From contig DATLOZ010000005.1 of assembly GCA_035535995.1 (NCBI GenBank), positions 124,001-188,000 of the forward strand: a stretch of DNA of 64,000 bases. The letters are read 5' to 3'. Shown in pieces: positions 9,867 to 16,982 of the stretch. The notes under the pieces are model-generated. The model searched no databases, was not told where the DNA came from, and was given only the letters and a program-made list of their open reading frames with translations. Made by a program: the position numbers and the translations under genes. The DNA comes from JANYCO01 sp035535995 (GTDB lineage Bacteria; Bacteroidota; Bacteroidia; Cytophagales; Cytophagaceae). The stretch's first letter is position 1. Each line of letters starts with the position of its first letter.

Positions 9867-10607
9867 TCAGTTTTTCAACACTCTATCAAACATCCCTACC
9901 ACCAATCCATAGCAATCCTTTGCCAGTGAAGGGTTGTAGCGGTCTCCCTCATCGCGCATAAAGGCATGTACAGCATTAAATTCGTGCCAGGTGAAATTTG
10001 TATTTTTCCTGGTAAGCTCTTGGTAAATTTTAGTTCTTCCTTCTGCAGGCACATGTGGATCTTGTCTTCCCCAAAGCATCATCATTTCTCCCTTGATCTC
10101 TCCAATGCGCTCGAATGTATCACATTCTCCATTTTTGCCCAGCGTACCGGAATGAATATCGGTTGCATAAAAACAAGCCGAAGCCTCGATCGCCGGATTT
10201 AATGCAGCGCGGAAGGCTAGATGTCCTCCCAAACAAAAACCAATACTGCCGAATCGTCCTGAGCAGTTTTCCTGTTCTTTCATATATTCCACGATTGCTG
10301 CCAGGCCTTGATCGTAGCTGGAAACTGGGGTATCTATTTTTAATTGATTTCCGACTTCCTTACCGGCATCATCATATCCTAGCACGGTGCCTGCTTTCAA
10401 ATGTTGATGGTAAACTTCCGGAAGTGCTACAATAAATCCATGTCCGGCCATTACCGCTGCCGAGCGCAGGATCGGACCGGTGAGCTGAAAAATTTCAGAA
10501 TACAGAACAAGACAAGGATATTTCCCTTTTTCCTTTGGTTGTAACAATACTACACGCATTTCTCCTGTAGGAGTAGAAAGCATAACGGAGGTTTCAGTAA
10601 TGATCAT
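9867..10607 (-). CDS. Dienelactone hydrolase family alpha/beta hydrolase
   Basis: This 246-residue cytoplasmic alpha/beta hydrolase has the nucleophile elbow GFCLGG with Cys125, the hallmark of the DLH family. The acid is in LWGRQDPHVP (Asp near residue 178), and the histidine is in FNAVHAFMRDEG. Oxyanion-side residues lie in PCLVLYSEIFQLTGP. The family hydrolyses dienelactone in haloaromatic breakdown, but most genomic members act on unknown esters or lactones, and no aromatic pathway genes are nearby. An exact TAnnTTTG element lies 51-58 bases upstream of the start. Confidence 0.9.
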   Translation of the reverse strand: MIITETSVMLSTPTGEMRVVLLQPKEKGKYPCLVLYSEIFQLTGPILRSAAVMAGHGFIVALPEVYHQHLKAGTVLGYDDAGKEVGNQLKIDTPVSSYDQGLAAIVEYMKEQENCSGRFGSIGFCLGGHLAFRAALNPAIEASACFYATDIHSGTLGKNGECDTFERIGEIKGEMMMLWGRQDPHVPAEGRTKIYQELTRKNTNFTWHEFNAVHAFMRDEGDRYNPSLAKDCYGLVVGMFDRVLKN

Positions 10608-10939
10608 CTTTCAGTTTGAAGTTTAAGGTTTAAAGTTCTTAGTTTAAAAGATAAAGTCAAAGTTATTTACCATTTTAACTTTTTGCACTCCTTGCCAGAT
10701 ATAGCGATCCTTATCTTTAAATAATATGTGTAAAATAAAAAGGCTGGGTGGTTGCCCGAACTTCATTTGTATTGGGGATGTTTTTTATTGGAAAGAAGGC
10801 AAAGAGCTCGCAAAAAGGAGCAAAAAAAATCAGGAGTGGAAAAACTTTATACTTTACTCTGACATTAAAAAATTAATTTTAACTTTAATACTCCAATAAC
10901 GTTAGATTGAACATTCAACTTTAAACTTTATCGAATACA
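10608..10939. other. Divergent intergenic region, 332 bases
   Basis: This separates the minus-strand dienelactone hydrolase from the plus-strand siaC. It contains short A/T-rich inverted sequences at both ends (GTTTAAGGTTTAAAGTT near 10620 and CTTTAAACTTT near 10920), and a minus-strand -7 element at 10658-10665. No reading frame was accepted. Confidence 0.5.
10658..10665 (-). promoter_or_regulatory. Bacteroidota -7 promoter element for the dienelactone hydrolase
   Basis: On the minus strand this reads TAACTTTG, an exact match to the TAnnTTTG -7 consensus. It would give a leader of about 45-50 bases. No good -33 TTTG was found at the usual distance, so confidence is moderate. Confidence 0.45.
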
Positions 10940-11332
10940 ATGGAACTGTTAGAAATACCAATCAAGGATCCCCGTTCAATGGGCGTGAAATTTTCTCCGC
11001 AAGGTGCGCTTACTTTACATGGTGTTTCCTGTGATGAAGATCCTAAGCCATTGTATCAAAAGCTTAAAGATTGGGTAAAAGGATACAAAGACAAACCAGC
11101 AGAGAAAACAGAATTTTTTATCCGATTAAAATACTTCAATACCAGCAGCGCACGTTGCATACTGGAATTGATCCAGGAGCTCACACCGCTCTCTAAAACA
11201 GGGAAATCATTGGTTGTTACCTGGTATTATGAAAACGGCGATGAAGATATGCTTGAAACCATCCGCGCTTTTGAAGAATTGATCAACCATAAAATAGAGC
11301 CGGTAGTGATTGAATCTTATTCGAGAGGGTAA
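10940..11332 (+). CDS. siaC: SiaC-family regulatory phosphoprotein (DUF1987)
   Basis: This 130-residue single-domain protein has the family core FFIRLKYFNTSSARCILELI. Thr68 in FNTSS coincides in number and context with the phosphorylated Thr68 known for Pseudomonas aeruginosa SiaC. That protein is switched by the kinase SiaB and phosphatase SiaA and activates the diguanylate cyclase SiaD. No siaA, siaB or siaD is visible in this window, so any partner is encoded elsewhere. The role as a phospho-regulated switch is inferred by family only. A perfect palindromic repeat begins 18 bases after the stop and may end the transcript. Confidence 0.85.
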   Translation: MELLEIPIKDPRSMGVKFSPQGALTLHGVSCDEDPKPLYQKLKDWVKGYKDKPAEKTEFFIRLKYFNTSSARCILELIQELTPLSKTGKSLVVTWYYENGDEDMLETIRAFEELINHKIEPVVIESYSRG

Positions 11333-11349
11333 TACAAAGTTTTGAATTA

Positions 11350-11396
11350 TGAGTTATGAATGTTGAATTAACTCATAATTCAACATTCATAACTCA
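11350..11396. repeat. Perfect 21-bp stem AT-rich palindromic repeat (copy a)
   Basis: The left arm 11350-11370 (TGAGTTATGAATGTTGAATTA plus or minus one base) pairs perfectly with 11376-11396 around the five-base loop ACTCA. It belongs to the TCATAACTCATAATTCAACATTCATAA family present about ten times in the window, and lies directly downstream of siaC. Confidence 0.85.
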
Positions 11397-11403
11397 TAAC
11401 TTA
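11370..11403. repeat. Left 34-bp direct repeat flanking the double-hairpin element
   Basis: It is identical over 34 bases to 11574-11607. Both begin AACTCATAATTCAAC and end AACTTA. The two copies bracket the two-hairpin element at 11404-11571. Confidence 0.85.
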
Positions 11404-11571
11404 GTCTGCTCGGAGTCTCCCGAAGCCCGAACGTAAAATTTAATAGGAGTTTTACCAGGGGACTCCGAGCTTGTAAAAAAAACCTCCGCATTTGATACCA
11501 ACAGCTCAGAGTCCCCTGCAAACGTTTCTACTAAACAAATAATCTCAGGACGCGGGAGACTCTGAGCGAAC
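11404..11571. repeat. Double-hairpin repeat element, copy 1
   Basis: This element of about 168 bases opens with GTCTGCTCGGAGTCTCCCG and closes with GCGGGAGACTCTGAGCGAAC. Internally it has CAGGGGACTCCGAGC and GCTCAGAGTCCCCTG, so it can fold as two hairpins side by side or as one long hairpin. The copy at 49153-49300 is its reverse complement, with the same interior landmarks (CGAACGTAAAATTTAA, TTTACCAGGGGACTC, CATTTGAT, GCAAACGTTTCTA). No coding potential was seen. Confidence 0.85.
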
Positions 11572-11573
11572 AA

Positions 11574-11607
11574 AACTCATAATTCAACATTCATAACTCA
11601 TAACTTA
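11574..11607. repeat. Right 34-bp direct repeat, containing the stop codon of the next gene
   Basis: This is an exact copy of 11370-11403. Its last three bases (11605-11607) are the stop codon of the minus-strand gene 11605-12243, so the repeat boundary coincides with the end of that gene. Confidence 0.85.
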
Positions 11608-12243
11608 TCTATACTCCTTCTTCCAGGTATTTCGCTGTTTTTCTACATCCTCCATTACATTGTACACCGAACGGATCCAGTAGTTTTTGATCCCAATGCC
11701 GCGGGCCTCGCCGTACATGCGCTTGGAGAATAGTACTTTTTGAGTAGCAATGTCAAAATAGACTACGTTCATTACTCCTTTTTCGTCGTACTTATCAAAC
11801 TTTTCAATTATAAATACGATGCCTGTTCCGCTTTTCTGTTCGAGCTTATAAGCGCTTACACAAGATTGTATTTCTTCAGGTGTCAACTCTTTGGAATACA
11901 TATCCAGGATTAGCAGTTTGGAGGCATCCATATCCTGGTTCACGGCATCGGTAGCAGACAGGTTGTAGTAAACTTTGGAAACACCGAAAAATTTTTCCAG
12001 GTTATATTTCTCCGGCTCGCTGACAATGGTTCTGTTCCAGGCACGGAAATAAATTTTTTGGATATCGAATCCGTTTTTAATTCCGGCATCGTTGAACTGG
12101 GAAAAATTGCCCACCATTTTTGATTTGGAAAAATCCAGTCCATACCAATAAACTTCAGTCGCTTCAAATGGATTGCCAGATTGCGCTAAGCCTCTGCCGG
12201 CTATCGCCAGCATTAGCAGCATAAAATAAATTTTCGTTTTCAT
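11605..12243 (-). CDS. Exported protein of unknown function
   Basis: This 212-residue protein has a standard signal peptide (MKTKIYFMLLMLAIAGRGLAQ, cut after Q). The mature domain contains ATEVYWYGLDFSKSKMVG and a C-terminal YFDIATQKVLFSKRMYGEARGIGIKNYW, an alpha/beta pattern I have seen in hypothetical Bacteroidota proteins but cannot name. There is no lipobox, membrane segment or catalytic motif, so it is probably periplasmic. Its stop codon lies inside a direct repeat that flanks the double-hairpin element. A palindromic repeat (12282-12348) follows its start, before lrp. Confidence 0.75.
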   Translation of the reverse strand: MKTKIYFMLLMLAIAGRGLAQSGNPFEATEVYWYGLDFSKSKMVGNFSQFNDAGIKNGFDIQKIYFRAWNRTIVSEPEKYNLEKFFGVSKVYYNLSATDAVNQDMDASKLLILDMYSKELTPEEIQSCVSAYKLEQKSGTGIVFIIEKFDKYDEKGVMNVVYFDIATQKVLFSKRMYGEARGIGIKNYWIRSVYNVMEDVEKQRNTWKKEYR

Positions 12244-12281
12244 GATTTAAAAATTAAAAGGTGTTTGTTAGTTTAAATTAC

Positions 12282-12348
12282 GATGCCGGATACCAGATAC
12301 CTGATAAAAATATATCGATGTTAGTTATCCGGTATCCGGTATCTTTTT
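12282..12348. repeat. GGATACCAGATACCGGAT palindromic repeat, copy 1
   Basis: Arms 12289-12307 and 12325-12343 pair over 19 bases with two mismatches (GATACCAGATACCTGATAA against TTATCCGGTATCCGGTATC). Related copies are at 41236-41315 and 44349-44394. On the plus strand it is followed by TTTTT. It lies between two minus-strand genes. Confidence 0.75.
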
Positions 12349-12373
12349 AAACAGCTGTCTTATAGAATAAGTT

Positions 12374-12835
12374 TCAAACCGGCAATGCTGTAGATAGCTT
12401 GATCTCTCCCATTACAAACAAGCTATGTGTGCTGCCGATGTTTTCAATGGAGGCAAGTTTATTCATAATAAATTTTTGATACTCTTCCATATCTTCCACT
12501 ACTACCTTTAGCATAAAATCATATTCTCCGGAAATATTATAGCATTCCATTACTTCAGGAAGCGCTACTATGTCTTTTACAAACTTCTCTCCGATCTGCT
12601 TCGCATGCTGACGCAGCGTGACATTGCAAAATACCACCAATCCTTTTTTAATTTTTTTCTTATCCAGGATTGCTACATATTTTTGAATGTATCCTTCCCG
12701 CTCCATGCGTTTGATGCGCTCGTATACAGGTGTAGGCGTGAGATTCAGTTTTGCGGCCAGCTCTTTTGTAGTGGTCAGCGCGTTTTCCTGAAGTTGCTTC
12801 AGAATTTTTTTGTCGATGGAATCCAGTTCGTGCAT
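12374..12835 (-). CDS. Lrp/AsnC-family transcriptional regulator
   Basis: This 153-residue protein has an N-terminal winged helix-turn-helix (residues 5-60; DSIDKKILKQLQENALTTTKELAAKLNLTPTPVYERIKRM; positions only approximate). A RAM effector-binding domain follows (about 68-145; VVFCNVTLRQHAKQIGEKFV, SGEYDFMLKVVVEDMEEY). Family members bind amino acids and form octamers. It is divergent from metE across 182 bases of AT-rich DNA, so control of metE and self-control are the natural inference, with methionine or another amino acid as possible effector. Confidence 0.92.
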   Translation of the reverse strand: MHELDSIDKKILKQLQENALTTTKELAAKLNLTPTPVYERIKRMEREGYIQKYVAILDKKKIKKGLVVFCNVTLRQHAKQIGEKFVKDIVALPEVMECYNISGEYDFMLKVVVEDMEEYQKFIMNKLASIENIGSTHSLFVMGEIKLSTALPV

Positions 12836-12965
12836 AGATTAGATAAATTTTCTTTTATAAAAGGTTTTTTTGACTCTGTTTTAGAATAATAATCTTTTAA
12901 TTTATTTAAAATAAAGATATATTACTAATATAACGACTATTTTAAAGATATATATTCCTATAATA

Positions 12966-12973
12966 TACTTTTG
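12966..12973 (+). promoter_or_regulatory. -7 promoter element for metE
   Basis: TACTTTTG matches TAnnTTTG exactly. A TTTA at 12941-12944 lies 21 bases upstream, a one-mismatch match to the -33 TTTG. The predicted leader is only about 35-40 bases, which leaves no room for a SAM riboswitch. The surrounding AT-rich DNA is where the divergent Lrp-type regulator could bind. Confidence 0.65.
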
Positions 12974-13017
12974 CGAAGATAATAAATCTTTATAAAATAT
13001 TTTTAACGGTCAAAACA

Positions 13018-15342
13018 ATGCTAACAAATAATTTAGGATACCCGAGGATCGGAAGTCGTCGGGAATTGAAAAAAAGCGCTGAGCTCTTCTGGGCTGGAAA
13101 ATCAAGTCAGAAAGATTTGCTTGAAACTGGAAAAATCATTCGTCGTGAAAACTGGCTTCTACAGCGGGATACAGGTGTAGAGCTTATACCCTCCAATGAT
13201 TTTTCATTTTACGACCAGGTATTGGATATGTCGATGATGGTAAACGCCATACCCGAACGCTATCATTCTATCATTCTTCAGGAAGGCAATACCGAACTGG
13301 ATCTTTATTTCGCAATGGCTAGAGGTTATCAGAAAAACGGCGAAGATATTATTGCCATGGAAATGACGAAGTGGTTTGACACCAACTATCATTATATCGT
13401 GCCGGAGTTTAAAAAGAATCAGCCTTTCAGCTTGCTTTCAAAAAAAGCAGTGGATGAATTTCGCGAAGCCAAACAATTGGGCATTCATACCAAACCTGTG
13501 CTGATTGGGCCTGTGTCGTATTTGCTGTTGGGTAAAGAAAAAGAAAAAGGGTTTCACCGCATCGAACTGATCCGGAATTTACTTCCGGTGTACGAAGAAC
13601 TGCTGGAAGCTTTGCAGGAACAAGGCGCCGAATGGATACAGCTCGATGAGCCTTTCCTGGCAATGGATCTAAGCGATGCAGAGAAAAAAGCATATCACTA
13701 TGTGTACGATCGTTTGCGGAAAAAATTTCCTTTCCTGAAAATCATGGTCGCTACTTATTTTGATTGTACCGGTGATAACCTTGGCCTGGCGATGGTACTT
13801 CCTGTAAACGCCTTGCACGTCGACCTGGTGCGCTGTCCTTCGCAGTTGGACGATATACTTCAAACCTCTTTTACTTTATCAAAAACTATTCTTTCGCTGG
13901 GAATTGTAGACGGAAGAAATATCTGGAAAAATGATTTTTCAAAATCACTCGCCTTCATTCACAAAGCTACTGCCGCCCTGGGAGAAGAAAGGATCATGAT
14001 CGCGCCTTCCTGTTCACTGCTGCACAGTCCTTGCGATCTCGAGCTCGAAAAAGATGAAGCGGTATTGACCAAAGAAATTAAAAACTGGATGGCTTTCGCC
14101 AAACAAAAAATAGAAGAGATCGTCACGCTCAAAAAGATCGCCACCAAGGCGCTCAGCGACGATGTCTCTGAAAAATGGAAACAAAACCACGAAGCGATCG
14201 AAAGCAGAAGATCTTCATCGCTTATTCATAAAAATGCTGTGAAGGAAAGAGTGACAGCGATCAGTGAAAATGATAGCAGAAGAAAAAATAATTTTTCCAT
14301 TAGACAGAAAAAACAGGAAGAAGCACTTGGCCTTCCTTTGTTCCCAACCACGACCATCGGCTCTTTCCCTCAAACCGACGAGGTAAGAGCGCTACGGGCA
14401 AAACTTAAAAAAGGAGAACTTACGCTTCAGGAATATGAAGTAAAAGTAAAAGAAGAGATCGACCGCTCTATTAAATGGCAGGAACAGATCGGCATTGATG
14501 TGTTGGTACACGGAGAATTCGAACGCAATGATATGGTGGAATATTTCGGTGAACAATTGGCCGGTTATGTTTTCACTCAAAATGGCTGGGTGCAGAGCTA
14601 CGGCTCACGTTGCGTAAAGCCTCCGGTGATCTATGGAGACATCGAACGTAAAACGCCTATGACTGTACAATGGTCGTCTTACGCACAAAGCAAAACAAAC
14701 AAGTTGATGAAAGGTATGCTCACCGGTCCGGTGACGATCCTTCAATGGTCTTTCGTACGCGACGATCAGCCACGCGAGACTACGACGATGCAACTAGCAC
14801 TGGCCATTCGCGATGAAGTGACAGATCTTGAGAACGCCGGTATCCAGGTGATCCAGATTGATGAACCTGCGATCCGCGAAGGGCTTCCTTTACGCAAAGA
14901 GCAAAGACCTGCATACCTGGAATGGGCTGTGAGAGCGTTCCGCATCAGCGCTTCCGGGGTGAAAGATGAAACGCAGATCCACACGCATATGTGTTACTCA
15001 GAGTTCAACGACATCATTAGTCATATCGCTGCGATGGATGCAGATGTGATCACGATCGAGACCTCGCGTTCTCAAATGGAATTGCTGGATGCTTTTGCAG
15101 AGTTTAATTACCCGAATGAGATCGGGCCTGGCGTGTACGATATTCATTCGCCGCGGGTGCCTTCAGTAGAGGAGATCACCGAACTGTTGAACAAGGCCTT
15201 GAACGTGATTCCGGCAAGAAATCTTTGGGTGAATCCTGATTGTGGTTTGAAAACAAGAAAATGGCCGGAGACGGAATTGGCACTGAAGAATATGATCGAA
15301 GCGACGAAGCAGCTCCGCAAGAAAGTTACGATAGCTGTATAG
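13018..15342 (+). CDS. metE: Cobalamin-independent methionine synthase
   Basis: This 774-residue protein is the usual MetE length and has two (beta/alpha)8 barrels. It transfers a methyl group from 5-methyltetrahydropteroyl-polyglutamate to homocysteine. The N-terminal motif is LGYPRIGSRRELKK, and the C-terminal domain starts around PTTTIGSFPQT. The zinc ligands are all present at H657, C659, E681 and C742, each exactly 16 positions after E. coli H641/C643/E665/C726. The linker around residues 395-440 is Ser/Arg/Lys-rich. It is divergent from an Lrp-type gene and followed by a palindromic repeat with a T-tract that should terminate it. Confidence 0.97.
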   Translation: MLTNNLGYPRIGSRRELKKSAELFWAGKSSQKDLLETGKIIRRENWLLQRDTGVELIPSNDFSFYDQVLDMSMMVNAIPERYHSIILQEGNTELDLYFAMARGYQKNGEDIIAMEMTKWFDTNYHYIVPEFKKNQPFSLLSKKAVDEFREAKQLGIHTKPVLIGPVSYLLLGKEKEKGFHRIELIRNLLPVYEELLEALQEQGAEWIQLDEPFLAMDLSDAEKKAYHYVYDRLRKKFPFLKIMVATYFDCTGDNLGLAMVLPVNALHVDLVRCPSQLDDILQTSFTLSKTILSLGIVDGRNIWKNDFSKSLAFIHKATAALGEERIMIAPSCSLLHSPCDLELEKDEAVLTKEIKNWMAFAKQKIEEIVTLKKIATKALSDDVSEKWKQNHEAIESRRSSSLIHKNAVKERVTAISENDSRRKNNFSIRQKKQEEALGLPLFPTTTIGSFPQTDEVRALRAKLKKGELTLQEYEVKVKEEIDRSIKWQEQIGIDVLVHGEFERNDMVEYFGEQLAGYVFTQNGWVQSYGSRCVKPPVIYGDIERKTPMTVQWSSYAQSKTNKLMKGMLTGPVTILQWSFVRDDQPRETTTMQLALAIRDEVTDLENAGIQVIQIDEPAIREGLPLRKEQRPAYLEWAVRAFRISASGVKDETQIHTHMCYSEFNDIISHIAAMDADVITIETSRSQMELLDAFAEFNYPNEIGPGVYDIHSPRVPSVEEITELLNKALNVIPARNLWVNPDCGLKTRKWPETELALKNMIEATKQLRKKVTIAV

Positions 15343-15353
15343 AGTGATGAATT

Positions 15354-15420
15354 ATGAGTTATGAATGTTGAATTAAGATCAGGGAGTCATTAATTTATAA
15401 TTCATAACTCATTTTTTTTG
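15354..15420 (+). terminator. Palindromic repeat acting as metE terminator
   Basis: Arms ATGAGTTATGAAT (15354-15366) and ATTCATAACTCAT (15399-15411) pair perfectly over 13 bases and are followed by eight T. The arms belong to the interspersed TCATAACTCATAATTCAACATTCATAA family. This copy is therefore a repeat in the position and form of an intrinsic terminator. Confidence 0.7.
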
Positions 15421-15501
15421 GTAAAGTCCTCATTTTTAACCAAATTAAGCCTATTAGAAAAAATATATGTGAAAACATTAGATGTTATAACATGTATTTT
15501 A

Positions 15502-15509
15502 TATTTTTG
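15502..15509 (+). promoter_or_regulatory. -7 promoter element for the YceI gene
   Basis: TATTTTTG is an exact TAnnTTTG match lying 61-68 bases upstream of the start codon. No clear -33 TTTG was seen; TTAG near 15479 is the closest. Confidence 0.5.
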
Positions 15510-15569
15510 TCTTGTTATCAAAAAACAAAAAAGGAAAACTAATTTTTAAACATTAAAACCAATACAATT

Positions 15570-16115
15570 ATGTCAGCGACAAAAACACTTACTAAATGGG
15601 CAATTGATCCTACACACTCCGAAGTTCAATTCAAAGTAAAACACCTGGTGATCTCTACAGTAACCGGTAACTTCAATGTATTTCAAGGAACGGTACAGAG
15701 TGAGAACGAAGATTTCTCCGATGCAAATATCTTTTTTGAGATCACAGTAGACAGTATCGACACCAACCAGGCACAGCGTGATGGTCACCTGAGATCACCG
15801 GATTTCTTCGATGTAGAAAAATATCCCACGATCAAATTTGAAGGTACTTCGTTTCAAAAAGTAAAAGGAAATGAATACAAATTGAAAGGTGATCTGACAA
15901 TCAAAAACGTAACCAAACCAATTGAATTGAACGTAGAGTACGGTGGATCTGCTACCGATTTCTATGGCAATAAAAAAGCAGGTTTCGAAGTGACAGGTAA
16001 GATCAACCGTAAAGAATACGGACTTACCTGGGATGGTATTACAGAAGCCGGCGCTATTGTGGTGGGCGAGGAAGTGAAGTTAAACCTGAACATTCAATTG
16101 GCACAGCAAGCTTAA
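15570..16115 (+). CDS. YceI-family lipid-binding-like protein
   Basis: This 181-residue lipocalin-like domain covers the whole protein: WAIDPTHSEVQFKVKHLVISTVTGNF at the start, DGHLRSPDFFDVEKYPTIKFE in the middle, and GKINRKEYGLTWD near the end. Family members bind isoprenoid-like lipids. Most proteobacterial YceI proteins carry a signal peptide, but this one starts directly with MSATKTLTKWAIDP. A cytoplasmic location is therefore indicated, as in many Bacteroidota members. It is monocistronic, with its own promoter and a strong terminator. Confidence 0.92.
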   Translation: MSATKTLTKWAIDPTHSEVQFKVKHLVISTVTGNFNVFQGTVQSENEDFSDANIFFEITVDSIDTNQAQRDGHLRSPDFFDVEKYPTIKFEGTSFQKVKGNEYKLKGDLTIKNVTKPIELNVEYGGSATDFYGNKKAGFEVTGKINRKEYGLTWDGITEAGAIVVGEEVKLNLNIQLAQQA

Positions 16116-16186
16116 TCATAAAATTTGAATTCTAAGAAAAAACTGGTAGATTATACTTAGATTAATTAGCAAACAAACCAAGATGC

Positions 16187-16226
16187 AGCGATCTGTTTTA
16201 TAAAAAACAGATCGCTGTTTTTTTTT
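16187..16226 (+). terminator. Intrinsic terminator of the YceI gene
   Basis: A perfect 13-bp stem (16187-16199 AGCGATCTGTTTT with 16204-16216) encloses a four-base loop and is followed by G and nine T. Confidence 0.9.
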
Positions 16227-16283
16227 GTCATTCAGAAGGAACCTTGTGCAAAATCTGCACAAGGTTCCTTCTGAATGACAAAA
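16223..16283. repeat. Perfect 28-bp stem TGTCATTCAGAAGGA palindrome, intact copy
   Basis: TGTCATTCAGAAGGAACCTT... at 16226-16250 pairs perfectly with 16256-16280 around a five-base loop. Three further T/A pairs outside make 28 bp in all. The family also has members at 35535-35649 and 9737-9849. It overlaps the T-tract of the YceI terminator and lies between convergent genes. Confidence 0.9.
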
Positions 16284-16320
16284 GATCATACTTCTTTTCA
16301 TTCGATCGCTGTAATCCAGT

Positions 16321-16794
16321 TCAGACCTTCGCCTTATACGACCAAGTAATTCTGAACACTGCCACCTGGTCGCCTGCCTCGTCTGTGCCTACGCTGGTGG
16401 CTACTACTGTTCTCCCCTCTCCTGTTGATTTGCTTTCTTCGATCGCTTTGGAAATAGCTACGCCATCTTGGCAAGTGAATTTTATTTTGCCTACTGCTTT
16501 CTTTGTGAACGAGGCTTCCATCCCGATCACAAGCATAGAAACGCGTGGTGTAGATTCATACACGCAGGCTATTCCCAGCGCGCCCGAGGCGAGCTCTCCC
16601 GCCATCGCCAGGCAGGCGAAGTAGATGGAATGAAATGGATTTTGAGTAAGGTATTTGTAGCGGATCGAAACTACTGCTTTTTGTTCATCGAGTTCTTCTA
16701 TTTTCAATCCCGCAAGTAGTCCCATAGGGAGTTTGCGAAGCATGAAAAGTTTAAGTTTGACCGGATGACGAAGTGTGCTATATATTTTTTTCAT
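16321..16794 (-). CDS. DUF4442 hotdog-fold thioesterase-like protein
   Basis: This 157-residue single hotdog domain has KLKLFMLRKLPMGLLAGLKIEELDEQKAVVSIRYKY at the N-terminus, QNPFHSIYFACLAMAGELASGALG forming the central helix, and typical beta-strands after it. DUF4442 members resemble PaaI/YiiD acyl-CoA thioesterases. The central helix carries F-H-S-I-Y-F and a Glu (GELASG) where PaaI-type enzymes place catalytic residues. The substrate is unknown, and there is no operon partner. It is convergent with the YceI gene across the large palindrome. Confidence 0.8.
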   Translation of the reverse strand: MKKIYSTLRHPVKLKLFMLRKLPMGLLAGLKIEELDEQKAVVSIRYKYLTQNPFHSIYFACLAMAGELASGALGIACVYESTPRVSMLVIGMEASFTKKAVGKIKFTCQDGVAISKAIEESKSTGEGRTVVATSVGTDEAGDQVAVFRITWSYKAKV

Positions 16795-16982
16795 AATGAA
16801 GATCGTAATGCATGTTTTGAGATAATATGTTTATAAATTGAAAATCAAGGTTTAACACAAACGAAGTATATGCATCTCTGGGTATTTTAATTATTTTTCC
16901 TAAATAAATATAATTTACGGCCATAATTTCAGACAAAAATGGGATAATTACGTACAATTAGTCGACTTAGTGAATACCTAAA

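Noticed and set aside
11333..11604. Possible CRISPR array because of repeated short motifs
   Set aside because: Repeats are palindromes and direct flanks with no regular spacer length and no cas genes; they are interspersed repeats.
12980..13017. Riboswitch before metE
   Set aside because: The leader is about 38 AT-rich bases with no stem; too short for SAM or cobalamin riboswitches.
16116..16301. Minus-strand 61-residue frame across the YceI terminator
   Set aside because: It is written by the terminator and palindrome sequence itself.
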